This document shows, piece after piece, positions 26,240-35,896 of a stretch of 64,000 bases of DNA (the stretch's first letter is position 1; each line of letters begins with the position of its first letter). Location: assembly GCF_000732615.1 (NCBI RefSeq), contig NZ_JPGL01000007.1, forward strand, positions 1 to 64,000. Direction: 5' to 3'. The stretch comes from Burkholderia paludis (GTDB lineage Bacteria > Pseudomonadota > Gammaproteobacteria > Burkholderiales > Burkholderiaceae). The notes beneath the pieces are model-generated. The model saw only the letters and a program-made list of their open reading frames with translations, was not told where the DNA came from and made no database searches. The position numbers were made by a program, and so were the translations under genes.

Positions 26240-28347
26240 GTGATGAGCGTTTCCTGTTGAACGGTGGCGAGCGGGAGCGCGACGGTAATCGAGAAACCGC
26301 GCGCGAGCGCGGTGTCGATCGTCACGGTGCCGCCCAGCATGTGCGCGCGTTCGCGAATCCCGATCAGGCCGAACGATTTGTCCTCGTGGGCCGTGCCGCC
26401 GGGCATCGAGCCGCGGCCGTTGTCCGCGACCCGCAACACGCAGAAGCCATCCTCGACATCGAGCCGGAGCGCGACGCGCGTGGCGTCCGCATGGCGCGCC
26501 ACGTTCGTCAGCGCTTCCTGGACGATGCGGAACAGCGTGGTCGCACCCGCGCTGGTGAAGGTGAGGCCGCCCGTTTCGATGTGACGCTCGACATCGATTC
26601 CGTAGCGGTTCGTGAAATCGTTCGCGAGCCATTCGATCGCGGGCACGAGGCCGAGATCGTCGAGCATCACGGGTCGCAGGTCGGCCGCGATGCGCCGCAC
26701 CGACGCGACCGTCGCATCGATCAGCCGGCGCATGCCCCGCAGATGCCCGAGCACGCCCTCGTCGGGCGGAGCGTGGTCGGGCCCGCGCAGTTGCTGCTCG
26801 ATGACCGACAGATCCATCTTCAGCGCGGTGAGCTGCTGGCCGAGGTCGTCGTGCAGTTCGCGCGCGATCCGGGTCTTTTCCTCTTCGCGCACGTTCTGCA
26901 GGTTCGCCGACAGTTCGCGCAATTCCTCGCGCGACTGCTTCAGCGCGTTCTCGGCGCGCAGCCGCTCGGTGATGTCGCGCAGCATCACCGTATAGAGCTT
27001 GCCCGATGCATCGCGGATCTGCGAGATCGATGCCTCGATCGGGAACTCGTCGCCGTTCGCGCGCAGCCCGAACAGCACCCGCTGGCGGCCCATCTGCCGC
27101 TCGGACACGCCCGTCACGCCAAACTGGTCGACGTGCTTCGCGTGCGCGGCGCGAAAGCGTTCGGGGATGAAGCGTGACAGCGGCGCACCGATCGCCTCCA
27201 TCGCGGACACGCCGAACACCTGCTCGGCCATCGGATTGAAGATCACGACCGTCTGCTTTTCGTCGATCGTGATGATCGCCTCCATCGACGAACGGATGAT
27301 GCCCATCATCCTCGCCTCGTTGAGGATGCCGCGGCTGCTCGCACCGGAATCGGCCGCGCCGGACCGGCCGCGCAGCAGCGCATGGACGAGCGCCGCGAAC
27401 ACGAACGACGCGAGCAGCCCCGCCGCGAGCACGGTGCCGGCCGCGCGTTGCGCGCCGGTCGCGCTCGGGCGGCCGTCCGCGGAATAGGCGAGCGTCAGCA
27501 CGGTGCCGCCGAAATTCAGCTCGTCGGTGCGCCGCATCAGGTCGGGCGATGCGGACGCCTCGTCGGTCGTCGTCTCGACCCCGACGATCGTGCGCCGATC
27601 GCCGCCGGCGGTCAGCCACACGTCGATCCCGCGTTCCGCGTCGAGCGCGCGCTCGACCAGGCGCCGCGGGCTCAGCGCCGCGAACAGCATCCCGTCGGCG
27701 CCGGCTTCGCGCGTGCCGGACGGTGTGGCGGCCGCGTGCGGCGAGGCGGTCACGGGCAGGAACAGCGTGAGGGTGCGGGCGTCGCGGGACGCGTCGTCGT
27801 CGGCCGGATGCACGCCGAGCGCGATGTCGCCGGTCTGCAGCGCGCGCGCCAGCGGCGCCGCATCGGACACGCCGAAGCGGACCACGGGCGAACTCGACGC
27901 CGGTGCGCTGCGCGTCGCGGACGCGAGCGTGCCGGCCGGCATCGGCTTCGTGCCGGCGAGGGCGCCGCGCGTCGCGGGCGGCAGCGGCGCGTAGCCGATC
28001 TGGCGAACCGGCGAGCGGCCGCTGTCGAGGTCGAGCGACTCCGCATAGCGGCGCCACTGCTCGGGCGTCATGTCCGGGACGAGGCCGAACGCGCCGCGCG
28101 CGCCTTCGAGCACGGCGACGCCGGACTGCAGCTCATGGCGAAGCATCGCCGTCACGTGCGTCGTGCGGCGTTCGAAGCGCGTATGGACGGCGCCTTGCCA
28201 CTGCTCGCGCACCAGCAGCGCGACGCCGAGCGACAGCGTCGCGCCGGCGCACAGCGCAACGACGCCGGCCGCGAGCGGCTGGCGTAACATGGTCTGGAGG
28301 TGCGTGGGCCCTCGGGCGTCACGCGTCGGGGTTCCACTTGCGGTCAT
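26236..28347 (-). CDS. CHASE-PAS sensor histidine kinase
   Basis: 703-residue membrane kinase. Membrane helix ~27-46, periplasmic CHASE-type sensor domain (~60-295, with MLRHELQSGVAVLEGARGAF), second helix ~305-323, PAS domain (~345-465), HisKA_3 dimerisation domain with phospho-histidine H499 (ARELHDDLGQQL) and an ATPase domain with N615 and DNGRG (642-646). CHASE domains bind small extracellular ligands; the ligand here is unknown. It pairs with the NarL-type regulator in one operon. The start could also be the ATG at 28290. Confidence 0.9.
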   Translation of the reverse strand: MTASGTPTRDARGPTHLQTMLRQPLAAGVVALCAGATLSLGVALLVREQWQGAVHTRFERRTTHVTAMLRHELQSGVAVLEGARGAFGLVPDMTPEQWRRYAESLDLDSGRSPVRQIGYAPLPPATRGALAGTKPMPAGTLASATRSAPASSSPVVRFGVSDAAPLARALQTGDIALGVHPADDDASRDARTLTLFLPVTASPHAAATPSGTREAGADGMLFAALSPRRLVERALDAERGIDVWLTAGGDRRTIVGVETTTDEASASPDLMRRTDELNFGGTVLTLAYSADGRPSATGAQRAAGTVLAAGLLASFVFAALVHALLRGRSGAADSGASSRGILNEARMMGIIRSSMEAIITIDEKQTVVIFNPMAEQVFGVSAMEAIGAPLSRFIPERFRAAHAKHVDQFGVTGVSERQMGRQRVLFGLRANGDEFPIEASISQIRDASGKLYTVMLRDITERLRAENALKQSREELRELSANLQNVREEEKTRIARELHDDLGQQLTALKMDLSVIEQQLRGPDHAPPDEGVLGHLRGMRRLIDATVASVRRIAADLRPVMLDDLGLVPAIEWLANDFTNRYGIDVERHIETGGLTFTSAGATTLFRIVQEALTNVARHADATRVALRLDVEDGFCVLRVADNGRGSMPGGTAHEDKSFGLIGIRERAHMLGGTVTIDTALARGFSITVALPLATVQQETLIT

Positions 28348-28669
28348 TCAATGGCCATTCGGGTGTCGGGGGCCGCCCCACGGCACCGGGGGCGGCGCGG
28401 CAAAACCGGGCAAAACTCGCACCGGCTGCACGCAACGTCTATTTTCAAGATGAAATTGTGCGCGTTTTACACGTTTTTTGTAATGGGGTCACCTGAAAAT
28501 GCGCGAAACGGCGCGCGCAGCGGGCACGCCGGCCGCGCTTGACGCGCATCAACCGGCGCGCCGGCGCGTGGGGCAGACTGTTCGACAGGCTGGCCGGCGC
28601 GGTGCCGGACGGCGATCACGGGCCACCGTCGCGCAAGGCGCGACGTGTGCCCGGTCGGAGGAACGGACC
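28348..28669. other. divergent region between sensor kinase and universal stress protein
   Basis: No gene seen. It includes an AT-rich patch (28435-28500) with a TTACA-CGTTTTT-TGTAA repeat (28467-28483), likely part of the kinase promoter, and the FNR/ANR box for the stress protein gene. Confidence 0.5.
28539..28579 (+). promoter_or_regulatory. FNR/ANR-type box upstream of the universal stress protein gene
   Basis: TTGAC-GCGC-ATCAA (28539-28552) fits TTGAY-N4-RTCAA perfectly. A weak -10-like CAGACT lies 31 bp downstream of the box centre (28574-28579). The gene starts at 28670. Confidence 0.65.
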
Positions 28670-29140
28670 ATGTACAAGCGGATTTTCGTGGGGCTCGACG
28701 GCAGCCCGAGTGCGCGTCTCGCGCTGAACGAGGCGATCCGGATCGCGGCGGCGTCGGGCGGCGAAGTCACCTGCGCATACGTCGTCGAGCATCGGCCGCA
28801 GCTCGTCGACGTCGACGCCGGTTTCGCGGGCGAGCGCGACGCCGACGCGGCCGCGACCGATGCCGCGACGCCGGTGCTCGACGATGCAAAGGCGGCGCTC
28901 GCGCGGGAGCACGTGCAGGGCACCGTACGCGCGCTCGACGCGTACGGCGAGGAGGTCGCCGCGGTGCTGATGCGCACGGCGGCCGAAGCCGATGCCGACC
29001 TGATCGTGATGGGCACGAGCGGGCGGCACGGGCTGCGCCGGCTGCTGCTCGGCAGCGTCGCCGAATCGCTGCTGCGCGCGGCCGACCGGCCCGTGCTGCT
29101 GGTGCGGCACGGCGAGCCGGGGGCGCCGGCGGCCGCGTGA
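28670..29140 (+). CDS. universal stress protein, single domain
   Basis: 156-residue UspA-family protein: KRIFVGLDGSPSARLALNEA at the start and the ATP-binding C-terminal signature VMGTSGRHGLRRLLLGSVAESLL...PVLLVR (about residues 115-150). It binds ATP in the cytoplasm and supports survival under stress. CGGAGGAAC lies before the ATG. An FNR/ANR box 118 bp upstream suggests low-oxygen induction, in line with the second, tandem universal stress protein at 38800. Confidence 0.9.
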   Translation: MYKRIFVGLDGSPSARLALNEAIRIAAASGGEVTCAYVVEHRPQLVDVDAGFAGERDADAAATDAATPVLDDAKAALAREHVQGTVRALDAYGEEVAAVLMRTAAEADADLIVMGTSGRHGLRRLLLGSVAESLLRAADRPVLLVRHGEPGAPAAA

Positions 29141-29499
29141 AGCGTGCGGCGCGGTGCTGACGCGTGTGCGGCAGAGGGCTGGCGATTGCCGCGCGCATGT
29201 GCCGGGTAACGGTCCGACGAAACGGCGGCGCTCATTGCGCATGAGCACATGACCGACGCTTGCGCTGCCGTCGTGTCGGCCGGGTGACAGCCACGCCGGA
29301 TACGCGCCAAGGGTGCGATGGCAGGCCTGCCGTTGCATCCTGTCACGCAGGTCTGGCAGCATCGGACGGTGTCCGCTTTGTCGCCGTGCGCATGGCCGCG
29401 GCGATCGGCGTGTCGGCATCCGGCGGTACGCAGTCGCCTCCGCGAGGGACGGCGCTGCATGCCGGACGCCCGGTTTCTCCCTTGCCGAAGCTACCCGCC
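29141..29499. other. intergenic region without a supported gene
   Basis: No coding sequence, FNR box or clear hairpin seen. A promoter for the cupin gene is expected here but none stands out. Confidence 0.35.
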
Positions 29500-30006
29500 A
29501 TGCCGATATCCGCCGCCGACCTGATTCACCGGTTCGACCTGCAGCCGCATCCCGAAGGCGGCTATTTCCGCGAAACCTACCGCTCGACCGATTCGGTCGT
29601 GCGTTCGGCCGATGGCGCCCCTCGCGCCGCGTCGACGGCGATCTACTACCTGTTGTGCGACGGCGCGTGTTCGTCGTGGCACCGGAGCCGCTCGGACGAG
29701 GTGTGGCATTTCTATGCCGGCGATCCGCTCGAAGTCTGGGTGTTGGACGAGCGCGACGGGCTGACGATCCATCGGCTCGGCAACCCGCTCACGCATCCGG
29801 GCAGCGTGTTCCAGGCGACCGTGCGGGCCGGGGGCTGGCTCGGCGCGCGTTGCGCGTCGCCGGAGCACGTCGCGTTCGTCGGCTGCACGGTTGCGCCGGG
29901 GTTCGAGTTTGCCGAATTCGATCTGGCGGACGCCGCCGCGCTGGCGGCCGCGTTTCCCGACTACGCGGACCACGTCGCGCAACTCGCGCGACGTCGCCGC
30001 GCTTGA
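29500..30006 (+). CDS. DUF985 cupin-fold protein
   Basis: 168-residue single-cupin protein of the DUF985 (Cupin_5) family: LQPHPEGGYFRETYRS near the N-terminus, then STAIYYLLCDGACSSWHRSRSDEVWHFYAGDPLEV and GCTVAPGFEFAEFDLAD at the end are family hallmarks. The conserved histidines and acidic residues form a metal- or ligand-binding pocket. The reaction is unknown; related proteins have been called sugar-epimerase-like. Stands alone on the plus strand. Confidence 0.85.
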   Translation: MPISAADLIHRFDLQPHPEGGYFRETYRSTDSVVRSADGAPRAASTAIYYLLCDGACSSWHRSRSDEVWHFYAGDPLEVWVLDERDGLTIHRLGNPLTHPGSVFQATVRAGGWLGARCASPEHVAFVGCTVAPGFEFAEFDLADAAALAAAFPDYADHVAQLARRRRA

Positions 30007-30193
30007 GCGCGCAGGCGCTGCGGGGCAGGGCTCGCGACGTGCGCCGACGGCATGTGTTCCGCGCGAGCGCGGCCAAACCCGTTTAGAATGCGCGTGATGC
30101 ACTCGTCGGCTGCGGGACGTGCCGCGGCGGTCGTTGCACAGCCGTACCGACGGCCCCCGTCGCCCGGCCCGCATGTCTTCCAGGAGCGCCGCC

Positions 30194-31219
30194 GTGTGGC
30201 ACTTTCCCATCGCTATTCCCTCGTCGCTCGGCCCATGGGCCGTGTTCGCGAGCGTGTTGATCACGCAGCTCGGCGTGCCGGTGCCGGCCGTGCCGATGCT
30301 GATCCTCGGCGGCACGATGGCGGCCATGGGGCAGGCGTCATGGGTCAGCATGTTCGCGGCGGCGATCGGCGCGACGATGCTTGCCGATTCGCTGTGGTTC
30401 TTCATGGGCCGCACGCGCGGCCGGCGGCTGCTGAACGGCCTCGTGCGCTTCTCGCTGTCGCTCGACACGACGCTGCGTTTCGCGCGTAACGTATTCGAAA
30501 GATACGGCGCGCCGCTGCTCGTGCTGTCCAAATTCCTTCCCGGCCTCGGGCTCGTGTCGGCGCCGCTGCTCGGCACGACTGCGATTGGCGTCGGCGTGTT
30601 CCTGTTCTGGGATCTGGCCGGCGCGTCGCTGTGGGCCGCGTTCTGGCTGATCGGCGGGGCGGCCATTCACGACCAGATCGTCCAGTTCGTGCTGTGGGTG
30701 CGGGCGAGCGGCGGCACGATCCTCGATGCGTTCCTCGCGATCTTCATCACGTTCCTGCTGTACCGCTGGGTACGCCGCGTGCAGTTCCGCCGCTATCTCG
30801 CCCAGGTGCGCATCTCGCCGCCCCAGCTCGTCGAGATGATGACGTCGGACGAGCCGCCGCTGATCTTCGACGCGCGGCCGAAAGCGATTCGCGAGCGCGA
30901 GCCGTACCGGATCGCCGGCGCGGTGCCGGTCGATCTCGATTCGCCGGACCTGCTCGACCCGGAAATGCTGAAACGGCCGATCGTCGTCTATTGCGTGTGC
31001 CCGAACGAGGCTACCGCGAAGCGTCTGATCGCGAAGATGCAGCGCAAGAAGATGATCCACAACATCCGCGCGCTGAAGGGCGGGCTCGATGCATGGGAAA
31101 AGCATGGCTTCCCGGTCGAACCGCTGCCAAGCGATCTCGATTCGTCGCGGTATTTCGTGCGGCCGGAACATGGCGCGCTCGCGGGTGAATATACGGTGCG
31201 GGCGACGTTGTCGAAGTGA
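30194..31219 (+). CDS. DedA-type membrane domain fused to rhodanese domain
   Basis: 341-residue fusion. N-terminal ~200 residues form a DedA/VTT-type membrane domain (LITQLGVPVPAVPMLILGGTMAAMG, then the conserved RYGAPLLVLSKFLPGLG amphipathic region). The C-terminal ~110 residues are a rhodanese-like domain with LIFDARP, VVYCVCPNE containing the candidate active-site cysteine, and ALKGGLDAWEKHGFPV. It may couple membrane lipid or thiol chemistry to sulfur transfer. I choose GTG 30194 because CAGGAG lies seven bases upstream; ATG 30173 and 30119 are alternatives. Confidence 0.85.
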   Translation: MWHFPIAIPSSLGPWAVFASVLITQLGVPVPAVPMLILGGTMAAMGQASWVSMFAAAIGATMLADSLWFFMGRTRGRRLLNGLVRFSLSLDTTLRFARNVFERYGAPLLVLSKFLPGLGLVSAPLLGTTAIGVGVFLFWDLAGASLWAAFWLIGGAAIHDQIVQFVLWVRASGGTILDAFLAIFITFLLYRWVRRVQFRRYLAQVRISPPQLVEMMTSDEPPLIFDARPKAIREREPYRIAGAVPVDLDSPDLLDPEMLKRPIVVYCVCPNEATAKRLIAKMQRKKMIHNIRALKGGLDAWEKHGFPVEPLPSDLDSSRYFVRPEHGALAGEYTVRATLSK

Positions 31220-32211
31220 GGTTTGGAGGGGCGGTGCTGGCGGGAAGGGGCTGGATAGCGTACCAAATTTGGGGTGCGCGGTAGTCTGCAAGATCGTGAC
31301 AGCATCGGATCTTGTCACGCTTTGACGGAAGTCGGGCATTGGCGTCGATGCAGATGCTCGGAACTCATCTCACGGTGCGTTGCCGACGCAGCAGCCAAAC
31401 GGGCTGTAGGGGCTCCGGCGACAGGATCACATTCCGGGCCACCGACACAAATTCCGCCACTTTCTGATGCTGTCCCAGTGCGGCCCGGGTGCTTGCAAAT
31501 CGGAGCGCCACAACGCTGGCAAACAGTGGTTGCGATGTCGTTCAAAATCCAAGTGTCTCCGAGTCAAAGAATCCTGATCATCTGGTGAATGGTTGAGCTT
31601 GTGAAAAGGATGCGCCATCTACCGGATGGCAAGGGACGATCAGGATAGTGGCATTGTCGTGAGCTTGATTGATGGTTCGACCACACCCTCTGCATTTTGA
31701 AATGTAAATTAATGCTTATCCGATTTCCTGCCTTGGGTATGCGATGGTGGTCGAAAAGTCTGGAAAGGCGATTCATTTTCCGATAAAGGGATGGTAAGTG
31801 ACTATCGATGTGTTTTGTTATCTTTGAATTGATTCAGAGGATTGTAACGTTGCGCGGCTGGAGTTGATTGATGATCATCCGGATTGTTTGGAGGGGATTT
31901 TATGATCTCCTTTGCAATGAATGCAGGCCCGGTGCATGTGGAAATCGCTGCGGAGCATGATTTTTTTGCCGAAGGTATTTTCCTGGAGCGCTGAATTCAA
32001 AATATTTGTCGGACCAGATGGGTCTGGTTTCCGAAGTTTTGAAAAAAATTTATCCGGAAAAGTCTGATCATTCGTGAAGATGGGCGCGGGATATGAATAT
32101 TTTCATGAGATTGATAATGTTCATCTCTGGGTATGAATTGTCGGTTGGTTATTTTTGTGCCATATTTTATTTGACGCGATGATTTTGATTTGTTCAGAAA
32201 ATCAGTATTGA
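31220..32211. other. AT-richer non-coding stretch at the island edge
   Basis: About 1 kb with markedly lower GC and no convincing long gene, unlike the flanks. It marks the left boundary of accessory DNA. One 30-codon frame (31902-31994) has a good GGAGGGG ribosome-binding sequence. Short minus-strand frames near 31315-31618 include a CxxC...CxH stretch but have no other support. It may be the eroded 5' part of an effector gene whose 3' end survives at 32212-32502. Confidence 0.55.
31902..31994 (+). CDS. short open reading frame with strong ribosome-binding site
   Basis: Thirty codons starting MISFAMNAGPVHVEIA and ending FLER. GGAGGGG lies seven bases before the ATG. No homology recognised. 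It could be a small peptide, a leader, or the start of a destroyed larger gene. Confidence 0.25.
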   Translation: MISFAMNAGPVHVEIAAEHDFFAEGIFLER

Positions 32212-32502
32212 AGATCGATCGGCAAAAAGACAACGTTTAAATTAGAGAATGCGCCGCCGCCGAAAGATGGCCAGCATGGAGATGTTGAGTTCTCGGGGGA
32301 TGGAACTGTGCCCTTCGACTCTGGAAATATGATTGCAGGCAGCGGCTCGAAGCCGATCACGTTCCGCATGACGGGCTTCGACCATCAAATGTCATACAAT
32401 AATGAGCCGGTGCGTGAGTGTGTATTATGGTGTATCGGGAAGATCGTGCAACTAGCGCCGCCGGTCCAGCAATCAGGTGCGTCTGTAGAAGGGGATGTAT
32501 GA
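32212..32502 (+). pseudogene. 3' remnant of a T6SS-type effector gene (Tle lipase-like)
   Basis: Frame open after a TGA at 32209-32211, 96 codons, without a credible start. The readable part (PPPKDGQHGDVEFSG, then PITFRMTGFDHQMSYNNE, then LWCIGKIVQLAPP) looks like the C-terminal end of a Tle3/Tle4-like type VI lipase effector; this is recalled pattern similarity. Its stop overlaps the start of the immunity gene in ATGA (32499-32502), the coupling expected for an effector-immunity pair. Composition is AT-richer than the core genome. Confidence 0.5.
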
Positions 32503-33779
32503 ACGTGAGGCGATTGCTAGTATTAATATTAATTTTATTTTCCGTAACTTGCTTGGCTGGTGAGCCGAATACGAGTGATTCAAAGACATATTGCGTCGGC
32601 CGATATCTTGTCGATGTGCCGGCACGTGCCGAACTATACGCCCAATTGGGCGAATATATTTTCGGTCCGGTTCAAACGAACACTCGCTACGCAAGCCTCT
32701 CTGCTTTCAAAAAGCGAATGCAAGAAAGGGAGGCTGGCCTGAAGAAACCCAAGGGGAAAAGTGATCTCGTTCTGGATCGCACAATTGATTTACGAGGTAG
32801 TGAGACGGTTTTTCTTAAATCTACTGTCCTCTATGGTCGGAAAATAGAGGGATTTGAGGCGTACAAGTGGATCAATGGGCGTACGTTTTTTATCGATATC
32901 GACGGATTTGATTCGGATAAATATGCGGCTATGACAAAGAAGCTGCAGAGCAAGTTTTTGCCGAGCCTTCGCGCCCGAACTCCGGATGAAATTCCTTCGC
33001 AAGCAGGGTTTTGCTTAAAAGACGGATTCATTGCAGATGACGGGCAATCGGCGCAACACGAAATCGCTTCTGTCACGTTTAAGCTTCCGAATACGCCGGG
33101 GCTGCTCATACACGTAACAACGATGACAGCAAAACCGGACGAAAAAACATTGCTACAACGTGTGGACAGCGGTGCTGTGCCGGGACAGCTGCAATCGATT
33201 GCATCAGGTATTCGCACTTTGCGCCGTGGCGAACATGACGTGAATGGGCGCAAGGGGGAAGAAGGGCTATGGTCATTGCCGACCGACGCTGGGTTTCGTG
33301 CATATCAGTTCCATTGGGAAGCGCAAGGGGAGCATCTGCAACCTCTGAATTCGACGCTTTCGGTCGAATTGACGACTCGAGACGATCAACGTCCGAACTT
33401 GACCGAAGAACAAGCAACGAAGATTTTCGAGTCGATTGTGAACTCTGTACGGCTGCGCCCGACATCAGGCGCGGCAAATGTAAGCGATGCGAATGTGCCC
33501 CCGGTTCCGCTCAATACGATTGTTCGAACGGGGGCTCTTTGTCCGCGTGCCGGATGGTGGACATGCCCGGAAGCGAACGGACTGCCAGTGGTCGGTGGTA
33601 GCCGACAATACTTCGAACTTGGGGTGGTAATGCCGTCGGTTGACGTGTTGGGCCAACCTGGAGTGCTGGATCGCGTGTTAGGGCGGGAATTGAAACATAG
33701 TGTGCCGACTACGTGGACACTTGTAGCAGTCGACGAAGTTGCATCACCGGAAGCGGACGATGAAACGCCGAAGGTATGA
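32499..33779 (+). CDS. Tli4-like T6SS immunity protein
   Basis: 426-residue exported protein. Signal peptide of about 21 residues (LLVLILILFSVTCLA-GE), then the Tli4-family opening YCVGRYLVDVPARAEL. The last ~80 residues contain a Cys/Trp module (ALCPRAGWWTCPEANG, then QYFELGVVMPSVDV) that recurs in Burkholderia type VI-associated proteins. Such proteins sit in the periplasm and neutralise lipase effectors. Its start overlaps the stop of the truncated effector-like frame. With the effector gone it would be an orphan immunity gene protecting against kin or rivals. Codon usage is AT-richer than neighbours. Confidence 0.75.
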   Translation: MNVRRLLVLILILFSVTCLAGEPNTSDSKTYCVGRYLVDVPARAELYAQLGEYIFGPVQTNTRYASLSAFKKRMQEREAGLKKPKGKSDLVLDRTIDLRGSETVFLKSTVLYGRKIEGFEAYKWINGRTFFIDIDGFDSDKYAAMTKKLQSKFLPSLRARTPDEIPSQAGFCLKDGFIADDGQSAQHEIASVTFKLPNTPGLLIHVTTMTAKPDEKTLLQRVDSGAVPGQLQSIASGIRTLRRGEHDVNGRKGEEGLWSLPTDAGFRAYQFHWEAQGEHLQPLNSTLSVELTTRDDQRPNLTEEQATKIFESIVNSVRLRPTSGAANVSDANVPPVPLNTIVRTGALCPRAGWWTCPEANGLPVVGGSRQYFELGVVMPSVDVLGQPGVLDRVLGRELKHSVPTTWTLVAVDEVASPEADDETPKV

Positions 33780-33795
33780 TGGAGAATGACGACCA

Positions 33796-34059
33796 ATGCG
33801 TAACGTTATTCGAGTAGGTGACGCAACTGACCATGGCGGGCAAGTTGTCGGCGGCGCTTCGAAATTTGAGGTGGACGGGCGAGCGGTCGCCCGCAAAGGA
33901 GATTCGTGTATCTGCCCGATTGAAGGGCATCAAGCCTGCCTGATCGCGGAAGGCGACCCGAACTTTGTGGTTGAGGGTCGCCCGGTTGCGTTTGACGGCC
34001 ACAAGACGACGTGTGGCGCGACGCTGTGTTCGAGTGTGCGGGGATTCGGTATCGGCTAG
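33796..34059 (+). CDS. PAAR-domain protein (T6SS spike tip)
   Basis: 87-residue PAAR protein: RNVIRVGDATDHGGQVVGGA, VDGRAVARKGDSCICP, PNFVVEGRPVAFDGHKTTCGATL. PAAR proteins cap the VgrG spike of type VI secretion systems through a zinc-bound tip (Cys/His residues visible). It consists of the PAAR domain alone, with no C-terminal toxin. It starts 16 bp after the immunity gene, so it belongs to the same secretion-related cassette. Confidence 0.85.
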   Translation: MRNVIRVGDATDHGGQVVGGASKFEVDGRAVARKGDSCICPIEGHQACLIAEGDPNFVVEGRPVAFDGHKTTCGATLCSSVRGFGIG

Positions 34060-34090
34060 CCGAAAAACTGATCACGCGACCAAAATACGA

Positions 34091-34264
34091 TGCCGCTCGC
34101 GCTCGACGTCAGGCACATCACGCATGACGATGTGCTCTGCCCGGTGTGCAAGACGATTGACAAGGTTCAATGTGTCGGCCCGGGAATTGCGATGGCCGGG
34201 CCTGATGATGCGCGGTGTAGCGCCGATTGACGACCTGTGCGTTTGCAAGTGTCCGGTACCGTAG
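34091..34264 (+). pseudogene. frameshifted Cys-rich fragment, possibly a second PAAR-like gene
   Basis: From ATG 34091 the frame reads HITHDDVLCPVCKTIDKV and QCVGPGIAMAG, then stops at 34228-34230. The next frame continues GLMMRGVAPIDDLCVCKCPVP to a stop at 34262-34264. Joined, the two halves resemble the DMCVC-type end of PAAR-like proteins. A single indel near 34190-34220 would explain the break. Weak evidence; it might instead be non-coding. Confidence 0.35.
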
Positions 34265-34392
34265 CCACGCCTCTGCTTCATAAATCGACCGTCGTCTCGT
34301 CAATGTGGCCAATTTATGCTGCGCCGTCTTGTGATAACCTCATCTTTCCCTCATTGCGGCTATATCACTAGTCGGTCGAATCCAGCAATCCA

Positions 34393-35892
34393 ATGAATGT
34401 CCCGACACCTCGCGACGAAAACCCCAGTTCTCCGGAGGAACTGTATCTCCAAGGTAAATTCGAGGCTGCGATCCAGGTCGGGGAGTGGCTCATGGAGCGC
34501 AATGGAGCGAGTTCCGAGCTGTTGAATTTGCTTGGCGCTTGTCATTTGAATCTGGGTGACACGCATAAAGCGGAATCTCGCTTAAGGCAAGCCGCCATGC
34601 TGGGGCCGCTGACGGCGGACAATTGCAACAATCTGGGTGTTCTGTATCAATCGACCGGTCGACTGGATGAAGCCGAACATTGGTTTCGGCTTGCCGTTTC
34701 GATTGCTCCCGAACATTACCGCGCACTGTTGAATCTCGGCCTGCTATTGCGGTCGAGACTGCGCTTGAAAGATGCCGAATCGACGGTACGGCGGGCAATC
34801 GACATCGCGCGTGACAGCCACGAAGCGCTCAACGTGCTTGGGCTGGTTTTAAGGGATTTGCGCCGTCATGGTGAAGCCGAAGCGGCTTATCGGCAGGCAC
34901 TTTCACTCAACCCGCATAGTGCCCTCTACAAAGTTAATCTCGGCATATTGCTGTTGTCGCAGAATATGTGGGGCGAGGGCTTGCCGCTCTTCGAGGCACG
35001 GCACGATTCGGGGCTAGGGGCCGTCTTCTCAAGTGCGGCGCCAGTCCCATTCCCCAGGTGGTCGGGGGAATCGCTGGAGGGTGCGTCGTTGCTGATCTGG
35101 CCGGAGCAAGGTCATGGCGACCAGATTCAACTTGTACGCTACGTAAATAAAATAAAAGAGCTTGGGGCAAGCTACGTTACGTTGGTTTGCTCCGACGCGA
35201 CGCACTCGTTGTTTTCAACTTTGCGTGAAGTCGATTTGGTCATCGCTCAAAGTCAATTCGACTCGTCGATGTGCCCGCCACACGATTATTGGACGCATAT
35301 ATGGAGTATTCCGCTCAATTTGAATGAGGACGTGGACGCAATTCCGTCCCGTGTACCGTACCTGTACGCGCCGAGGAATTCGATATCGAGCTGGGAGCGG
35401 CTCATACCCAAAGGGCGTTTTCGAATCGGGTTGGTGTGGAAGGGAAACCCGGGAAATCCGAACGATGTTGTCCGATCCCTCCCCGATCTGAAAACGCTCG
35501 AATCGCTGTGGCAGACAAGTGGCGTTACTTTCGTCAGCCTGCAAAGGGAGGCGAGCGCCGCCAGTCTCCAGGCAGAACTGGGCGATCGATTCATTGTGAA
35601 CCTGGGAAGCCGTGCCGCCGACTTCTCGGATGTCGCAGCAATTATTTCGCGACTCGATCTGGTGATCGGCGTGGATACAGCAGTAACGCATCTGGCAGCC
35701 GCACTCGGCAAGCCCACATGGATCATGCTGTCCAGCGTGGCGACTGACTGGCGCTGGAAGTGCTCGGGCTCGACCTCGGAGTGGTATCCCGATACCGTGA
35801 CGCTCTTTCGGCAGGAAGTCGATGAGCTTGACTGGACAGGCGTCGTCAGGCGAGTGGCCGATGCATTGTCGATGAAGGCGCTTCGAGCGTAA
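34393..35892 (+). CDS. TPR protein with C-terminal glycosyltransferase-like domain
   Basis: 499-residue protein. Residues ~15-200 are about five to six tetratricopeptide repeats (NLLGACHLNLGDTHKAESRLRQA; NLGVLYQSTGRLDEAEHWF; NLGLLLRSRLRLKDAE; NVLGLVLRDLRRHGEAEAAY). The C-terminal half (SLLIWPEQGHGDQIQLVRY; SLPDLKTLESLW; DLVIGVDTAVTHLAAALGKPTWIML) resembles GT9/GT41-like glycosyltransferases that modify proteins. Likely a cytoplasmic protein glycosyltransferase or a degenerate scaffold. It is convergent with a small secreted protein, a possible substrate by proximity only. Composition is AT-richer than the core. Confidence 0.75.
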   Translation: MNVPTPRDENPSSPEELYLQGKFEAAIQVGEWLMERNGASSELLNLLGACHLNLGDTHKAESRLRQAAMLGPLTADNCNNLGVLYQSTGRLDEAEHWFRLAVSIAPEHYRALLNLGLLLRSRLRLKDAESTVRRAIDIARDSHEALNVLGLVLRDLRRHGEAEAAYRQALSLNPHSALYKVNLGILLLSQNMWGEGLPLFEARHDSGLGAVFSSAAPVPFPRWSGESLEGASLLIWPEQGHGDQIQLVRYVNKIKELGASYVTLVCSDATHSLFSTLREVDLVIAQSQFDSSMCPPHDYWTHIWSIPLNLNEDVDAIPSRVPYLYAPRNSISSWERLIPKGRFRIGLVWKGNPGNPNDVVRSLPDLKTLESLWQTSGVTFVSLQREASAASLQAELGDRFIVNLGSRAADFSDVAAIISRLDLVIGVDTAVTHLAAALGKPTWIMLSSVATDWRWKCSGSTSEWYPDTVTLFRQEVDELDWTGVVRRVADALSMKALRA

Positions 35893-35896
35893 CTTG

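Noticed and set aside
31315..31618. Minus-strand frames with a CxxC motif as a zinc-finger protein
   Set aside because: No ribosome-binding site, no continuous family pattern and overlapping frames in degraded DNA.
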